A DNA stretch of 64,000 nucleotides, from positions 2,862,501 to 2,926,500 of the forward strand of contig JADJWT010000001.1 in the NCBI GenBank assembly GCA_016716225.1. Direction: 5' to 3'. This stretch comes from Ignavibacteriota bacterium (lineage in GTDB: Bacteria; Bacteroidota; Ignavibacteria; Ignavibacteriales; Melioribacteraceae). A program made the position numbers and the translations under genes. Shown piece by piece: positions 54,332 to 62,966 of this stretch; within the stretch, counting starts at the first letter, position 1; every line of letters starts with the position of its first letter. The notes beneath the pieces were generated by a model. It ran no database searches, was not told the DNA's origin, and saw only the letters and a list, made by a program, of their open reading frames with translations.

Positions 54332-55219
54332 ATGAAATTAATTAAAAATTTTATGATAATATTTTTAGTAATTACTTCTTATGCAAAAGCTCAAGAAATA
54401 ATTGAATTGTATTCCGGAGTAATTCCCAATTCGAAAAAATCAAACATGAAGGAAGAATTTAAAAATGGAATGTTTTCAAAAGTAACAATTCCTACATTAG
54501 AAATATTTCTTTCTCAAAAAGATAAAAATACGGGATCGGCTGTTATTATTTGTCCCGGCGGCGGTTATGGCGTTGTGGTTTATGAAATGGAAGGAATTAA
54601 AACAGCGAAAGAATTTGCTAAAAATGGAGTTAATGCATTTTTGTTAAAATATCGTCTTCCGAATGATTCTATTATGATTGATAAGAAAATTGGTCCGCTT
54701 CAAGATGTACTTCAAGCAATAAAAATAGTTAAAGAAAATTCTGAGAAATGGGGAATAGATAAATCTAAAATTGGCATTATGGGATTTTCTGCTGGTGGAC
54801 ATTTAGCATCTACAGCTGCAACTCATTTTGATATGCAAATTATTGAAAATAATTCAAACATAAATTTACGACCCGATTTTCAAATATTAATTTATCCGGT
54901 AATTAGTATGCAAGAAGGATTAACTCATTTGGGATCTAGAGAAAATCTTTTAGGAAAAAATCCAACAAAAGAATTAATTGATTTTTATTCAAATGAATTG
55001 CAAGTAAATGAAAACATACCGCCAGCTTATATTACACATACCGGAGATGATAAAGTTGTTGATGTGGAAAATAGTTTGGAATATTATAATGCATTGAAGA
55101 AAAAAAATGTTCCGGCAGAGATGCATATTTATCCCAAAGGAAATCATGGATTTGTATTATCTCAACCAATTGAAGAATGGATGCAACCAATTTTAAAATG
55201 GTTGAAAAAGTTAAACTAA
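54332..55219 (+). CDS. Alpha/beta hydrolase, acetyl-xylan-esterase-like
   Basis: A 295-residue secreted hydrolase. I start at ATG 54332 (MKLIKNFMIIFLVI), giving a signal peptide ending YAKAQ; ATG 54323 adds three residues, and the longer frame starts inside the previous gene. The oxyanion region is IICPGGGYGVVVYEMEG, the elbow IGIMGFSAGGHLAST with the nucleophile Ser, then Asp in THTGDDKVVDVENS and His in PKGNHGFVL. This is the BD-FAE/BCE-type lipase fold distinct from the four neighbouring CE1-like proteins, and is common among hemicellulose deacetylases. Confidence 0.82.
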   Translation: MKLIKNFMIIFLVITSYAKAQEIIELYSGVIPNSKKSNMKEEFKNGMFSKVTIPTLEIFLSQKDKNTGSAVIICPGGGYGVVVYEMEGIKTAKEFAKNGVNAFLLKYRLPNDSIMIDKKIGPLQDVLQAIKIVKENSEKWGIDKSKIGIMGFSAGGHLASTAATHFDMQIIENNSNINLRPDFQILIYPVISMQEGLTHLGSRENLLGKNPTKELIDFYSNELQVNENIPPAYITHTGDDKVVDVENSLEYYNALKKKNVPAEMHIYPKGNHGFVLSQPIEEWMQPILKWLKKLN

Positions 55220-55238
55220 ATATTTGATGAAGGAAATT

Positions 55239-56366
55239 ATGAAAACTGAAAAAAAAATAATTCTGCATATTATTATTCTGACTTTATTATTTACAAATAT
55301 TTATTTCGCTCAATTTGGAAATAGACCAGTTGTCATTTCGCCTCAAGTAAAGGATGATTTTACTGTGACATTTAATTTCCTTGCTCCTTCAGCAAAAGAG
55401 GTAAAATTAAATGCGCAATTTGAAAAACAACCAATTTTAATGGAAAAAGATTCTGTAGGAATTTGGAGCGTAACAGTTGGTCCTGTAAAACCTGATATGT
55501 ATCCATACTGTTTTATTGTTGATGGAATAAGTGTTGCAGATCCAAATAATTCAGCAATATTTCCTAATGAAGGATTTCAAAACAGTGTTGTGGAAATTAA
55601 TGATAAAACACCGCTAATTCATTCTGTACAAAATGTACCGCATGGAACAGTTTCCTATCGCTATTATTTTTCGGATGAACTCGGAATTCGTCCAGTATTA
55701 ATTTATACTCCGCCGGATTATGAAAAAAATGTTGATAAAAAATATCCAATACTTTTCTTACTTCATGGAACGACAGATACCGAAGAAACTTGGACAAAAG
55801 TTGGAAGAGCAAATATCATTTTAGATAATTTAATTAATCAGCAAAAAGCTGAGTCAATGATTATTGTAATGCCGTATGGAAGAGCTTATCCAGCGATTAG
55901 TAAATCTTCCGGAAGTTTAAGAAATTGGGAAAATCTGCAAGAATTTAAAAAAGATTTTTTTAACAATCTCATGCCATTTGTTCAAGAAAATTACAGAATA
56001 AAAGAAGGTAAAGACAATTATGCAATTGCGGGATTTTCCGGCGGCGGCGGCGAAACTTTATATCTCGGTCTGAATAATCAAGACAAATTTAGCTGGGTTT
56101 GCGGATTTGCTCCCGGAATGTTGAAAGAAGAGTTTGATAGAAATAATGCCGGTGCATTCGCTGATCCAAATCTTACTAATCAACAATTAAAATTATTTTG
56201 GATTGGTGTTGGGAAAGAAGATTTTTTATACAAAGTAGTATTAGATTATTTAAATATTCTTGATGAAAAGAAAATTAATTATGAAAAATATTTTTCGGAA
56301 GGCGGACATACTTGGATGAACTGCAAACTTTATCTGAGTGTAATATTGCAAAAATTATTCAAATAA
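55239..56366 (+). CDS. CE1-like esterase, type A, paralogue
   Basis: A 375-residue secreted protein. I choose ATG 55239, with AAGGA at 55230-55234 upstream, over in-frame codons at 55227 and 55224; the signal peptide ends NIYFAQ. E-set domain: TVTFNFLAPSAKEVKLNAQF and YPYCFIVDGISVADPNN. Esterase: IYTPPDYEKNVDKKYPILFL, elbow IAGFSGGGGETLYLG, acid GVGKEDFLYK, His in EGGHTWMNCKLYL. It matches the 50718-51839 protein, from which it is separated by two type B paralogues and the alpha/beta hydrolase. Confidence 0.86.
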   Translation: MKTEKKIILHIIILTLLFTNIYFAQFGNRPVVISPQVKDDFTVTFNFLAPSAKEVKLNAQFEKQPILMEKDSVGIWSVTVGPVKPDMYPYCFIVDGISVADPNNSAIFPNEGFQNSVVEINDKTPLIHSVQNVPHGTVSYRYYFSDELGIRPVLIYTPPDYEKNVDKKYPILFLLHGTTDTEETWTKVGRANIILDNLINQQKAESMIIVMPYGRAYPAISKSSGSLRNWENLQEFKKDFFNNLMPFVQENYRIKEGKDNYAIAGFSGGGGETLYLGLNNQDKFSWVCGFAPGMLKEEFDRNNAGAFADPNLTNQQLKLFWIGVGKEDFLYKVVLDYLNILDEKKINYEKYFSEGGHTWMNCKLYLSVILQKLFK

Positions 56367-56379
56367 AAGTTTTTCAAAA

Positions 56380-56393
56380 ATTTACATGTAAAT
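56380..56393. promoter_or_regulatory. Perfect 14-bp palindrome before the GH97 gene
   Basis: ATTTACATGTAAAT is perfectly self-complementary and ends 15 bp before the GH97 start. It may be an operator overlapping the promoter or leader; not seen elsewhere in the window. Confidence 0.3.
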
Positions 56394-56408
56394 ATTTATA
56401 GGCGAAAA

Positions 56409-58340
56409 ATGAAAATATTTAGATTATTAAGCATTACGATTTTAATAACTTTTGGAACAAATTCCTTTGGAAGTAATAATTATAATTTGAAAAGTCCGAA
56501 TGAAAAACTTTCAATAAATTTTTGGCTAACAGAAAAAGGTGAACCGTCATACGCAGTTTCATATCAAGATACTGAAATTTTAAAAGAATCAAAATTAGGA
56601 ATTGTAAGAAATGATGGAAATTTTTCGACTGATTTAATTCTTGATTCAGTTTCAAATGTTACAGTTATATATGATAATTATAAACTTCTCCATGGAAAAA
56701 GATTAGAATGTAATTATTCGGCAAATAAAAAAATATTTTATTTAAAAAATTCTGATTCGAGAAAAATAGAAATTATTTTTCAAGTATCGAATGATGGCGT
56801 TGCCTTTAGATACCACTTTCCTGAAAATTCAGATGCGAAATTAAAAATTTATAATGAAGTAACATCTTATCATTTCCATACTTCCACCAAAGCATTTTTA
56901 CAGCCTTGCCCGGATGCACGAACTGGTTGGAGTTTTTCACAGCCATCTTATGAAGAATATTACCAAATGGAAATACCGGTTGGAACAGTTTCTCCATTTC
57001 AAGCCGGTTGGGTTTTCCCAGCACTATTCAATTTTAAAAATTATTGGATAAGTATTACTGAAACTGCTGTTGATACAAATTACTGTGGTTCACGTTTAAG
57101 TCAGTTTTCTCCGGATGGAGAATATTCAATTCAATTTCCTCAGCCGCAAGAAACCAGAGGAAATGAATCCGCTTTACCAGAATCAACACTACCATGGTAT
57201 ACACCTTGGCGAGTTATAGCAATTTCAGAAAACTTGGGCGGACTTGTTGAATCAACTATTGGATCAGATCTAGCAATTCCGCAAAAATATGATGTGTCTT
57301 CTTGGCTCAAGCCTGGTATAGCTTCTTGGAGCTGGGTAATTCTTAAAGATGATTCTACAAATTTTGATACTCAAAAAAGATTTATTGATTTTGCTTCCAA
57401 AATGAATTGGGAATATTGTTTGATTGATGCTTTTTGGGATAAGCAAATTGGATATGAAAAAATAAAAGTACTTGCAGATTATGCGAAAACTAAAAATGTG
57501 AAAATATTATTGTGGTATAATTCAGCTGGTGATTGGAATACAACGCCGCTTACACCACATAATAAAATGATTTCAAAAGAATCAAGAAGAGATGAATTTC
57601 AAAAATTACAAGAAATGGGAATTGCCGGAATTAAAGTAGATTTCTTCGGAGGTGACGGGCAATCGATGATGAAATATTATATTGATATTTTAAAAGATGC
57701 AGCTGACAATAAAATTGCAGTGAATTTTCATGGTTGCACGTTGCCGCGCGGATGGTATAGAACTTATCCAAATTTGGTAAGTATGGAGTCAATTCGTGGT
57801 GAAGAATATGTAACTTTTGATCAATCGAATGCAGATCGCCAAGCTGTACATTGTGCAATAATTCCATTTACAAGAAATCTTTTTGATCCAATGGATTTTA
57901 CACCAGTTAATTTTTCCGGAATTCCAAATATAAATCGTAAAACAACAAAGGGATTTGAAATTGCGTTATCTGTTTTATTTACTTCTGGAATTCAACATAT
58001 AGCTGAAACTCCTTCTGGAATGGCAGCACAGAAAGATTTTGTAAAAGAGTATATGCAAACATTACCTGAAAAATGGGAAGATGTAAAATTTATTGATGGT
58101 TATCCCGGTAAGTATGTTGTACTAGCAAGAAAAAAAGGTAATGATTGGTATATAGCTGGAATTAATTCTGAAGATAAAGAAATAAGTTTAACATTAGATT
58201 TGTCATTTATCAAAAGCAAATCAAATGGTAAAATATTTAAAGATTCACAAGATTTAAAAGATCTTGCTCTATCGGATATTTCATACAGCAAACCAATTAA
58301 ATTAACGCTAAGTCCAAATTCCGGTTTTGTTATAAAATAA
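56409..58340 (+). CDS. GH97-family alpha-glycosidase
   Basis: A 643-residue secreted protein (signal peptide ending TNSFGS). N-terminal beta-sandwich residues about 25-270 (LKSPNEKLSINFWLTEKG, FRYHFPENSDAKLKIYNE), then a TIM barrel (about 280-560) with WLKPGIASWSWVILKDDS, WEYCLIDAFWDKQIGYE, GIKVDFFGGDGQSMMKYY and MESIRGEEYVTFDQSNADR, and a C-terminal beta domain. GH97 enzymes are calcium-dependent alpha-glucosidases or alpha-galactosidases; which type this is cannot be fixed from the motifs alone. In this island, removal of alpha-galactose side groups is plausible. Confidence 0.9.
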   Translation: MKIFRLLSITILITFGTNSFGSNNYNLKSPNEKLSINFWLTEKGEPSYAVSYQDTEILKESKLGIVRNDGNFSTDLILDSVSNVTVIYDNYKLLHGKRLECNYSANKKIFYLKNSDSRKIEIIFQVSNDGVAFRYHFPENSDAKLKIYNEVTSYHFHTSTKAFLQPCPDARTGWSFSQPSYEEYYQMEIPVGTVSPFQAGWVFPALFNFKNYWISITETAVDTNYCGSRLSQFSPDGEYSIQFPQPQETRGNESALPESTLPWYTPWRVIAISENLGGLVESTIGSDLAIPQKYDVSSWLKPGIASWSWVILKDDSTNFDTQKRFIDFASKMNWEYCLIDAFWDKQIGYEKIKVLADYAKTKNVKILLWYNSAGDWNTTPLTPHNKMISKESRRDEFQKLQEMGIAGIKVDFFGGDGQSMMKYYIDILKDAADNKIAVNFHGCTLPRGWYRTYPNLVSMESIRGEEYVTFDQSNADRQAVHCAIIPFTRNLFDPMDFTPVNFSGIPNINRKTTKGFEIALSVLFTSGIQHIAETPSGMAAQKDFVKEYMQTLPEKWEDVKFIDGYPGKYVVLARKKGNDWYIAGINSEDKEISLTLDLSFIKSKSNGKIFKDSQDLKDLALSDISYSKPIKLTLSPNSGFVIK

Positions 58341-58373
58341 ATTTTATTGATTATAAAATAAATTGAGAGAAAA

Positions 58374-60971
58374 ATGAAAAAAATATTTTTGATAATATTA
58401 ACCATAACGGTTACTTTGAATTTGTTTGGGCAGTCATATCCATATCAAAATCCAAATTTAAGTTCAGAAGAAAGAGCGAATGACTTGATTTCTCGTTTAA
58501 CTATTGAAGAAAAAGCGGCATTAATGTGTGACGTATCAGATGCAATTCCAAGATTAGGAATTAAGAAATTTAATTGGTGGAGTGAAGCTCTGCACGGTCT
58601 TGCAAATAATAATGATGTAACAGTTTTTCCACAACCAATTGGAATGGCAGCCTCATTCAACGACGAACTTGTATACAAAATATTTAACGCCACATCAGAT
58701 GAAACCCGGGCGAAATATAATGAATCCCAACAGAAAGGTTTAGAAAACAAACGTTTCTTAAGTCTTTCTGTTTGGACACCTAATATTAATATTTTTCGTG
58801 ACCCACGTTGGGGACGTGGACAAGAAACTTATGGTGAAGATCCATACTTAACTTCACGAATGGGAGTTTCGGTAGTTAAAGGTCTTCAAGGTCCAGATGA
58901 TGCAAAGTATAAAAAACTTCTTGCTTGTGCAAAACATTATGCTGTTCATTCTGGCCCGGAGTGGAGCCGTCATTCACTAAATCTAAATAATGTTGATCCG
59001 CGGGATTTATGGGAAACATATCTTCCGGCATTTAAATCATTGGTACAAGAAGCTGATGTTCGACAAGTTATGTGTGCGTATCAGCGTTTGGATGATGAAC
59101 CTTGTTGTGCAAATGGTCGTTTACTTCAAGACATTTTACGAGATGAGTGGGGATTTAAACATTTAGTTGTATCCGATTGCGGTGCAATTGGAGATTTTTA
59201 TACTACTCATAAATATTCATCAGATGCAGTTCATGCCGCTGCCAAAGGTGTTTTGGCTGGAACTGATGTTGAATGTCAATGGATAAATCATAATTATAAA
59301 AGATTACCTGAAGCAGTTAAAAGAGGATTAATAAAAGAAGAGGAAATTGATGTTAGGTTGATGAGAGTTTTAAAAGGTCGTTTTGATTTAGGTGAAATGG
59401 ATAAAGATGAATTGGTTCCATGGACAAAAATTCCCATATCAATCGTCAATAATGATGAGCACAAAAAACTCGCATTTGATATGGCACTTCAAACAATGAC
59501 ACTTCTTCAAAATAAAAATAATATTCTTCCTATTAAAAAATCTGTTGAAAAGATTGCTGTAATTGGTCCTAATGCCGATGACGAAGTTATGCTTTGGGGA
59601 AATTACAACGGAAAACCATTCAGAACAATTACAATTCTTGATGGAATTAAAACCAAACTTTCTGAAAATAAAATATTTTATGATAAAGGTTGTGATTTAG
59701 TTGAAGATAAAGTTACAAATAGTTATTTCGCAAAATGTTCTTTTGAAGGAAAAAAAGGATTCAAAGCTACTTACTGGAACAATAAAGATTTTACCGGAGA
59801 TATTGTAACTACTGACCAATTAGAAAACCCAATAAAATTAACTACTGCCGGACAACATGAATTTGCTTCCGGAGTAAAGTTAGAAGGTTTTTCTGCAAAA
59901 TATGAAACTGTATTTGAAGCGACTGAAAGTGAAGAAATTGTTTTCAAATGTGGAGCAACCGGTTCATTTGAACTTTTAGTTGATGATAATAGAATTAGAA
60001 AATATGAAAATTGGAGAACTCTTCCTTCAAGAATTCCATTTAAAGTTGAGAGCGGTAGAAAATATAAAATCGAAATTAAGTTTGCTCAATTAAATGACTG
60101 GCAAGCAAATATTGAATTTAATTTTGGGAAAGAAGTAGATATAGATTATAACGCACTCATTAGTAAATTAGATGGAATTGAGACTGTAATTTTTGTTGGA
60201 GGAATTTCAACACAATTGGAAGGCGAAGAAATGCCGGTTTCTTATCCGGGTTTTAAAGGCGGTGATCGTACTGAAATTGAACTTCCATCTGTTCAAAGAA
60301 ATTATCTTAAGGCTCTTAAACAAGCTGGGAAGAAAGTAATTTATGTTAATTGCTCAGGATCAGCTATAGCATTAGTTCCCGAAACTGAAAGCTGCGATGC
60401 AATTCTTCAAGCGTGGTATGGTGGTGAATCTGGAGGACAAGCAGTTGCAGATGTTTTGTTTGGTGATTATAATCCATCCGGAAAATTACCAATAACATTT
60501 TATAAAAATTTGCAACAACTTGCTGATTTTGAAGACTATTCAATGCAAGGCAGAACATATAGATATATGTCTGATCACCTTTTCCCATTTGGCTTTGGTT
60601 TAAGTTACACAACTTTTTCAATTGGTGAAGCAAAACTGAGTAAATCCACGATTAAGGAAAATGAATCAATAGAAATTACAATTCCTGTTTCAAATACTGG
60701 TAATATGGATGGAACGGAAATAGTTCAAGTTTATATTAAAAAATTAAAGGATGTTGATGGACCACTTAAAACATTAAAGGGATTTCAAAGAGTTTTTTTA
60801 ACTGCCGGAAAGAAAGAGAATGCTGTTATTAGTTTGCCGTATAATTCATTTGAATTTTACGATAGATACAACGATAAAATGATGGTAACACCTGGTGAGT
60901 ATGAAATATTTTACGGAAATAGTTCAGATTTAAAAGATTTGAAAAAAACAATGATTACCATAAATAAATAA
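58374..60971 (+). CDS. GH3-family beta-glycosidase with PA14 domain
   Basis: An 865-residue secreted protein (signal peptide ending NLFGQ). The GH3 N-domain has ANDLISRLTIEEKAALMCD, SEALHGLANNNDVTVFPQPIG, FRDPRWGRGQETYGEDPY, ACAKHYAVHSGPEWSRHSLN and the nucleophile Asp in HLVVSDCGAIGDF. A PA14 insert lies at about 460-590 (FKATYWNNKDFTGDIVTT), then the GH3 C-domain and a fibronectin-like end. This layout fits secreted beta-xylosidase or beta-glucosidase types. It is not closely related to the broken GH3 gene at 30654-32960, which lacks PA14. Confidence 0.92.
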   Translation: MKKIFLIILTITVTLNLFGQSYPYQNPNLSSEERANDLISRLTIEEKAALMCDVSDAIPRLGIKKFNWWSEALHGLANNNDVTVFPQPIGMAASFNDELVYKIFNATSDETRAKYNESQQKGLENKRFLSLSVWTPNINIFRDPRWGRGQETYGEDPYLTSRMGVSVVKGLQGPDDAKYKKLLACAKHYAVHSGPEWSRHSLNLNNVDPRDLWETYLPAFKSLVQEADVRQVMCAYQRLDDEPCCANGRLLQDILRDEWGFKHLVVSDCGAIGDFYTTHKYSSDAVHAAAKGVLAGTDVECQWINHNYKRLPEAVKRGLIKEEEIDVRLMRVLKGRFDLGEMDKDELVPWTKIPISIVNNDEHKKLAFDMALQTMTLLQNKNNILPIKKSVEKIAVIGPNADDEVMLWGNYNGKPFRTITILDGIKTKLSENKIFYDKGCDLVEDKVTNSYFAKCSFEGKKGFKATYWNNKDFTGDIVTTDQLENPIKLTTAGQHEFASGVKLEGFSAKYETVFEATESEEIVFKCGATGSFELLVDDNRIRKYENWRTLPSRIPFKVESGRKYKIEIKFAQLNDWQANIEFNFGKEVDIDYNALISKLDGIETVIFVGGISTQLEGEEMPVSYPGFKGGDRTEIELPSVQRNYLKALKQAGKKVIYVNCSGSAIALVPETESCDAILQAWYGGESGGQAVADVLFGDYNPSGKLPITFYKNLQQLADFEDYSMQGRTYRYMSDHLFPFGFGLSYTTFSIGEAKLSKSTIKENESIEITIPVSNTGNMDGTEIVQVYIKKLKDVDGPLKTLKGFQRVFLTAGKKENAVISLPYNSFEFYDRYNDKMMVTPGEYEIFYGNSSDLKDLKKTMITINK

Positions 60972-61004
60972 TACAAAATTGAAATAATTGATCACGGAGA
61001 TTAA

Positions 61005-62153
61005 ATGAATATTCGAATAATTTTGTTGATAATTGTGCTAATGGTTTTTTATACAAAGCAAAAAAATTATGCTCAAATAAAAGAAAAGAAAGAACTTGTT
61101 CCAACAGTTACGATTCCTGCTCCTTCTGGGTCAAAAGGATTTGGAATGCCGCAAACTAATACCTCAAACACAAATCCACCAAGGAGACGTTGGGTAAGCC
61201 CAAGTGTTACAGAACAGCGTGAGATTAAAACAATTGTTTTAGATTCATTGATAATGAGTGATCCATTTATTTTCCCAGATAAGAATACACAAACTTATTA
61301 TCTAACAAGTAGTGGTGGCAATATTTATAAAAGTAAAGATTTAAAAACCTGGACTGGTCCATTTGGTGCATTTGATGTTACCGGCACATGGATGGAAGGA
61401 CTCAATTTTGTTGCAGCTGCAGAAATTCACGAAGTTAATGGTAAATATTATTATACTGCAACATGGACTGATAGAAAGGAACTTGTCAGCGTAGTCCCAC
61501 GTAGATACAATGTTTATAGGAATCAAACACAAATCTTAGTTGCAGATAAACCAGATGGTCCGTTTAAACATATAAATTCTGATCCGAATTATGATTATTT
61601 ATATCATGACTGGGATGTTATTGATGGAACAATCTGGTATGAAAAAGGTGTTCCTTATTTCATTTTTGTTCATGAATGGACACAAGTTGTTGATGGTACG
61701 ATGGAATATGTTAAACTTTCGCCCGATTTGAGTATGAGAATATCTGAGCCGGTATGTCTATTTCGTGCAAGTGAAGCTCCTTGGGCACTTGAGATGGTTG
61801 CAAATGAAGAAATGACTTTTGGTATGAAATTACCTGGGTGGGTAACAGATGGACCACAAATGTTTAGAACACAAACCGGAAAATTAGGAATGCTATGGTC
61901 AAGTTGGGGAGAAGGTAGATACTTACAAGGGGTTGCTTATTCTGAATCTGGTACAATTGATGGACCATGGACACAAGAAGAAAAACCTTTTGTAGGAAAT
62001 AATTCTGGACATGGAATGTTGTTTACAACATTTGAAGGAAAAAGACTTCTTGCAATCCATCATGTTGATGGAGATGGGCCTCGTAAACCTCAACTTTATG
62101 AGATTGATGATTCAGGTGATAAACTTATTCTTGGAAAAAGATATTATCCTTAA
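61005..62153 (+). CDS. GH43-like secreted glycosidase
   Basis: A 382-residue protein with an N-terminal signal/anchor (residues 4-17, followed by KNYAQ) and a short Pro/Asn-rich linker (about 35-62). The catalytic part, five-bladed propeller-like, begins LIMSDPFIFPDKNTQTYYLT, with the catalytic-base Asp in SDPF, then GGNIYKSKDLKTWTGPFGAF, YYYTATWTDRK, HDWDVIDGTIWYEKGVPYFI and SGHGMLFTTFEGKRLLAIHH. These fit family GH43 (arabinofuranosidase/xylosidase). The exact subfamily is unclear. It follows the GH3 gene by 33 bp. Confidence 0.82.
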   Translation: MNIRIILLIIVLMVFYTKQKNYAQIKEKKELVPTVTIPAPSGSKGFGMPQTNTSNTNPPRRRWVSPSVTEQREIKTIVLDSLIMSDPFIFPDKNTQTYYLTSSGGNIYKSKDLKTWTGPFGAFDVTGTWMEGLNFVAAAEIHEVNGKYYYTATWTDRKELVSVVPRRYNVYRNQTQILVADKPDGPFKHINSDPNYDYLYHDWDVIDGTIWYEKGVPYFIFVHEWTQVVDGTMEYVKLSPDLSMRISEPVCLFRASEAPWALEMVANEEMTFGMKLPGWVTDGPQMFRTQTGKLGMLWSSWGEGRYLQGVAYSESGTIDGPWTQEEKPFVGNNSGHGMLFTTFEGKRLLAIHHVDGDGPRKPQLYEIDDSGDKLILGKRYYP

Positions 62154-62198
62154 TTGAAAATCTAATGGGCAGAAATTTAACGAATAATATCGAAAATC

Positions 62199-62232
62199 AT
62201 TGAATTGGAAATTCAATAAAAATGTAAAAGTT
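62199..62232 (+). promoter_or_regulatory. Palindrome and shared leader motif
   Basis: ATTGAATTGGAAATTCAAT at 62199-62217 has perfect 8-bp arms around GGA. It runs directly into AAAAATGTAAAAGTT, also found at 51958-51972. The following gene starts 46 bp later. Confidence 0.4.
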
Positions 62233-62278
62233 TTATTAGAAAATGATAAAATCAATTTAGTTTGATAACGGAGAAAAA

Positions 62279-62914
62279 ATGAAATCAAAAATTCTATTTA
62301 TTTTAGTAGTAGTAGCAAGTTTAATAAGCAATGCCCAAATATTGGATGGTAAGTGGAAAGGCAATATGATGAGCCCCAACGGAGATTTTGAATTAGTTTT
62401 TACCTTTAATGTTATTTCAGATTCATTATGTGGAGAAGTAACATCATCAATGGGAACTTTGCCAATCGAAAATGGAAAAGTTAACGGAAACGAATTTTCG
62501 TTTGATGTAAATGTTAATGGCCAAATAATAAACCATATGGGTTTAATTGATAATAATATTGTTAAATTAAATATTCCAATGATGAATGACCCCATGATAT
62601 TAGTTCAAGTTGAAGATAGATCTAAAGTTCAAGGTATATGGCTTGGTAAAACAACAGGTCCTCAAGGAGATATGGAATTAACTTTTACATTTGAAATAAA
62701 TGATAAAATATTAAAAGGTAAAAATTCTTCAATTATGGGCGAAACTGAAATAACTAACGGAGTTATCAATGGAAATGAATTTTCATTTGATGTTGACTTG
62801 CAAGGGATGATTATTTCACATAAATGTTTTTATCTTGATGATGATACAATTGATATGAAAGCACTTGTTATGGGCCAAGAAATGGCTTTGAAATTAACAA
62901 GAAAGCGTCAATAA
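62279..62914 (+). CDS. Secreted protein with two tandem copies of one domain
   Basis: A 211-residue protein with a signal peptide (ending SNAQI), preceded by CGGAGA. The mature part is an internal duplication: copy one ILDGKWKGNMMSPNGDFELV to about residue 110, copy two VQGIWLGKTTGPQGDMELTF to the end. In each copy a WxG start, an ELxFTF strand and a (V/I)NGNEFSFDV strand recur. It looks like a small beta-barrel (lipocalin-like) fold. I do not recognise a named family and cannot give a function. Confidence 0.7.
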   Translation: MKSKILFILVVVASLISNAQILDGKWKGNMMSPNGDFELVFTFNVISDSLCGEVTSSMGTLPIENGKVNGNEFSFDVNVNGQIINHMGLIDNNIVKLNIPMMNDPMILVQVEDRSKVQGIWLGKTTGPQGDMELTFTFEINDKILKGKNSSIMGETEITNGVINGNEFSFDVDLQGMIISHKCFYLDDDTIDMKALVMGQEMALKLTRKRQ

Positions 62915-62966
62915 TTTTTTGTTGTCATATTTCACTTAAATAATTTATAAATAACAATTGATCTTA

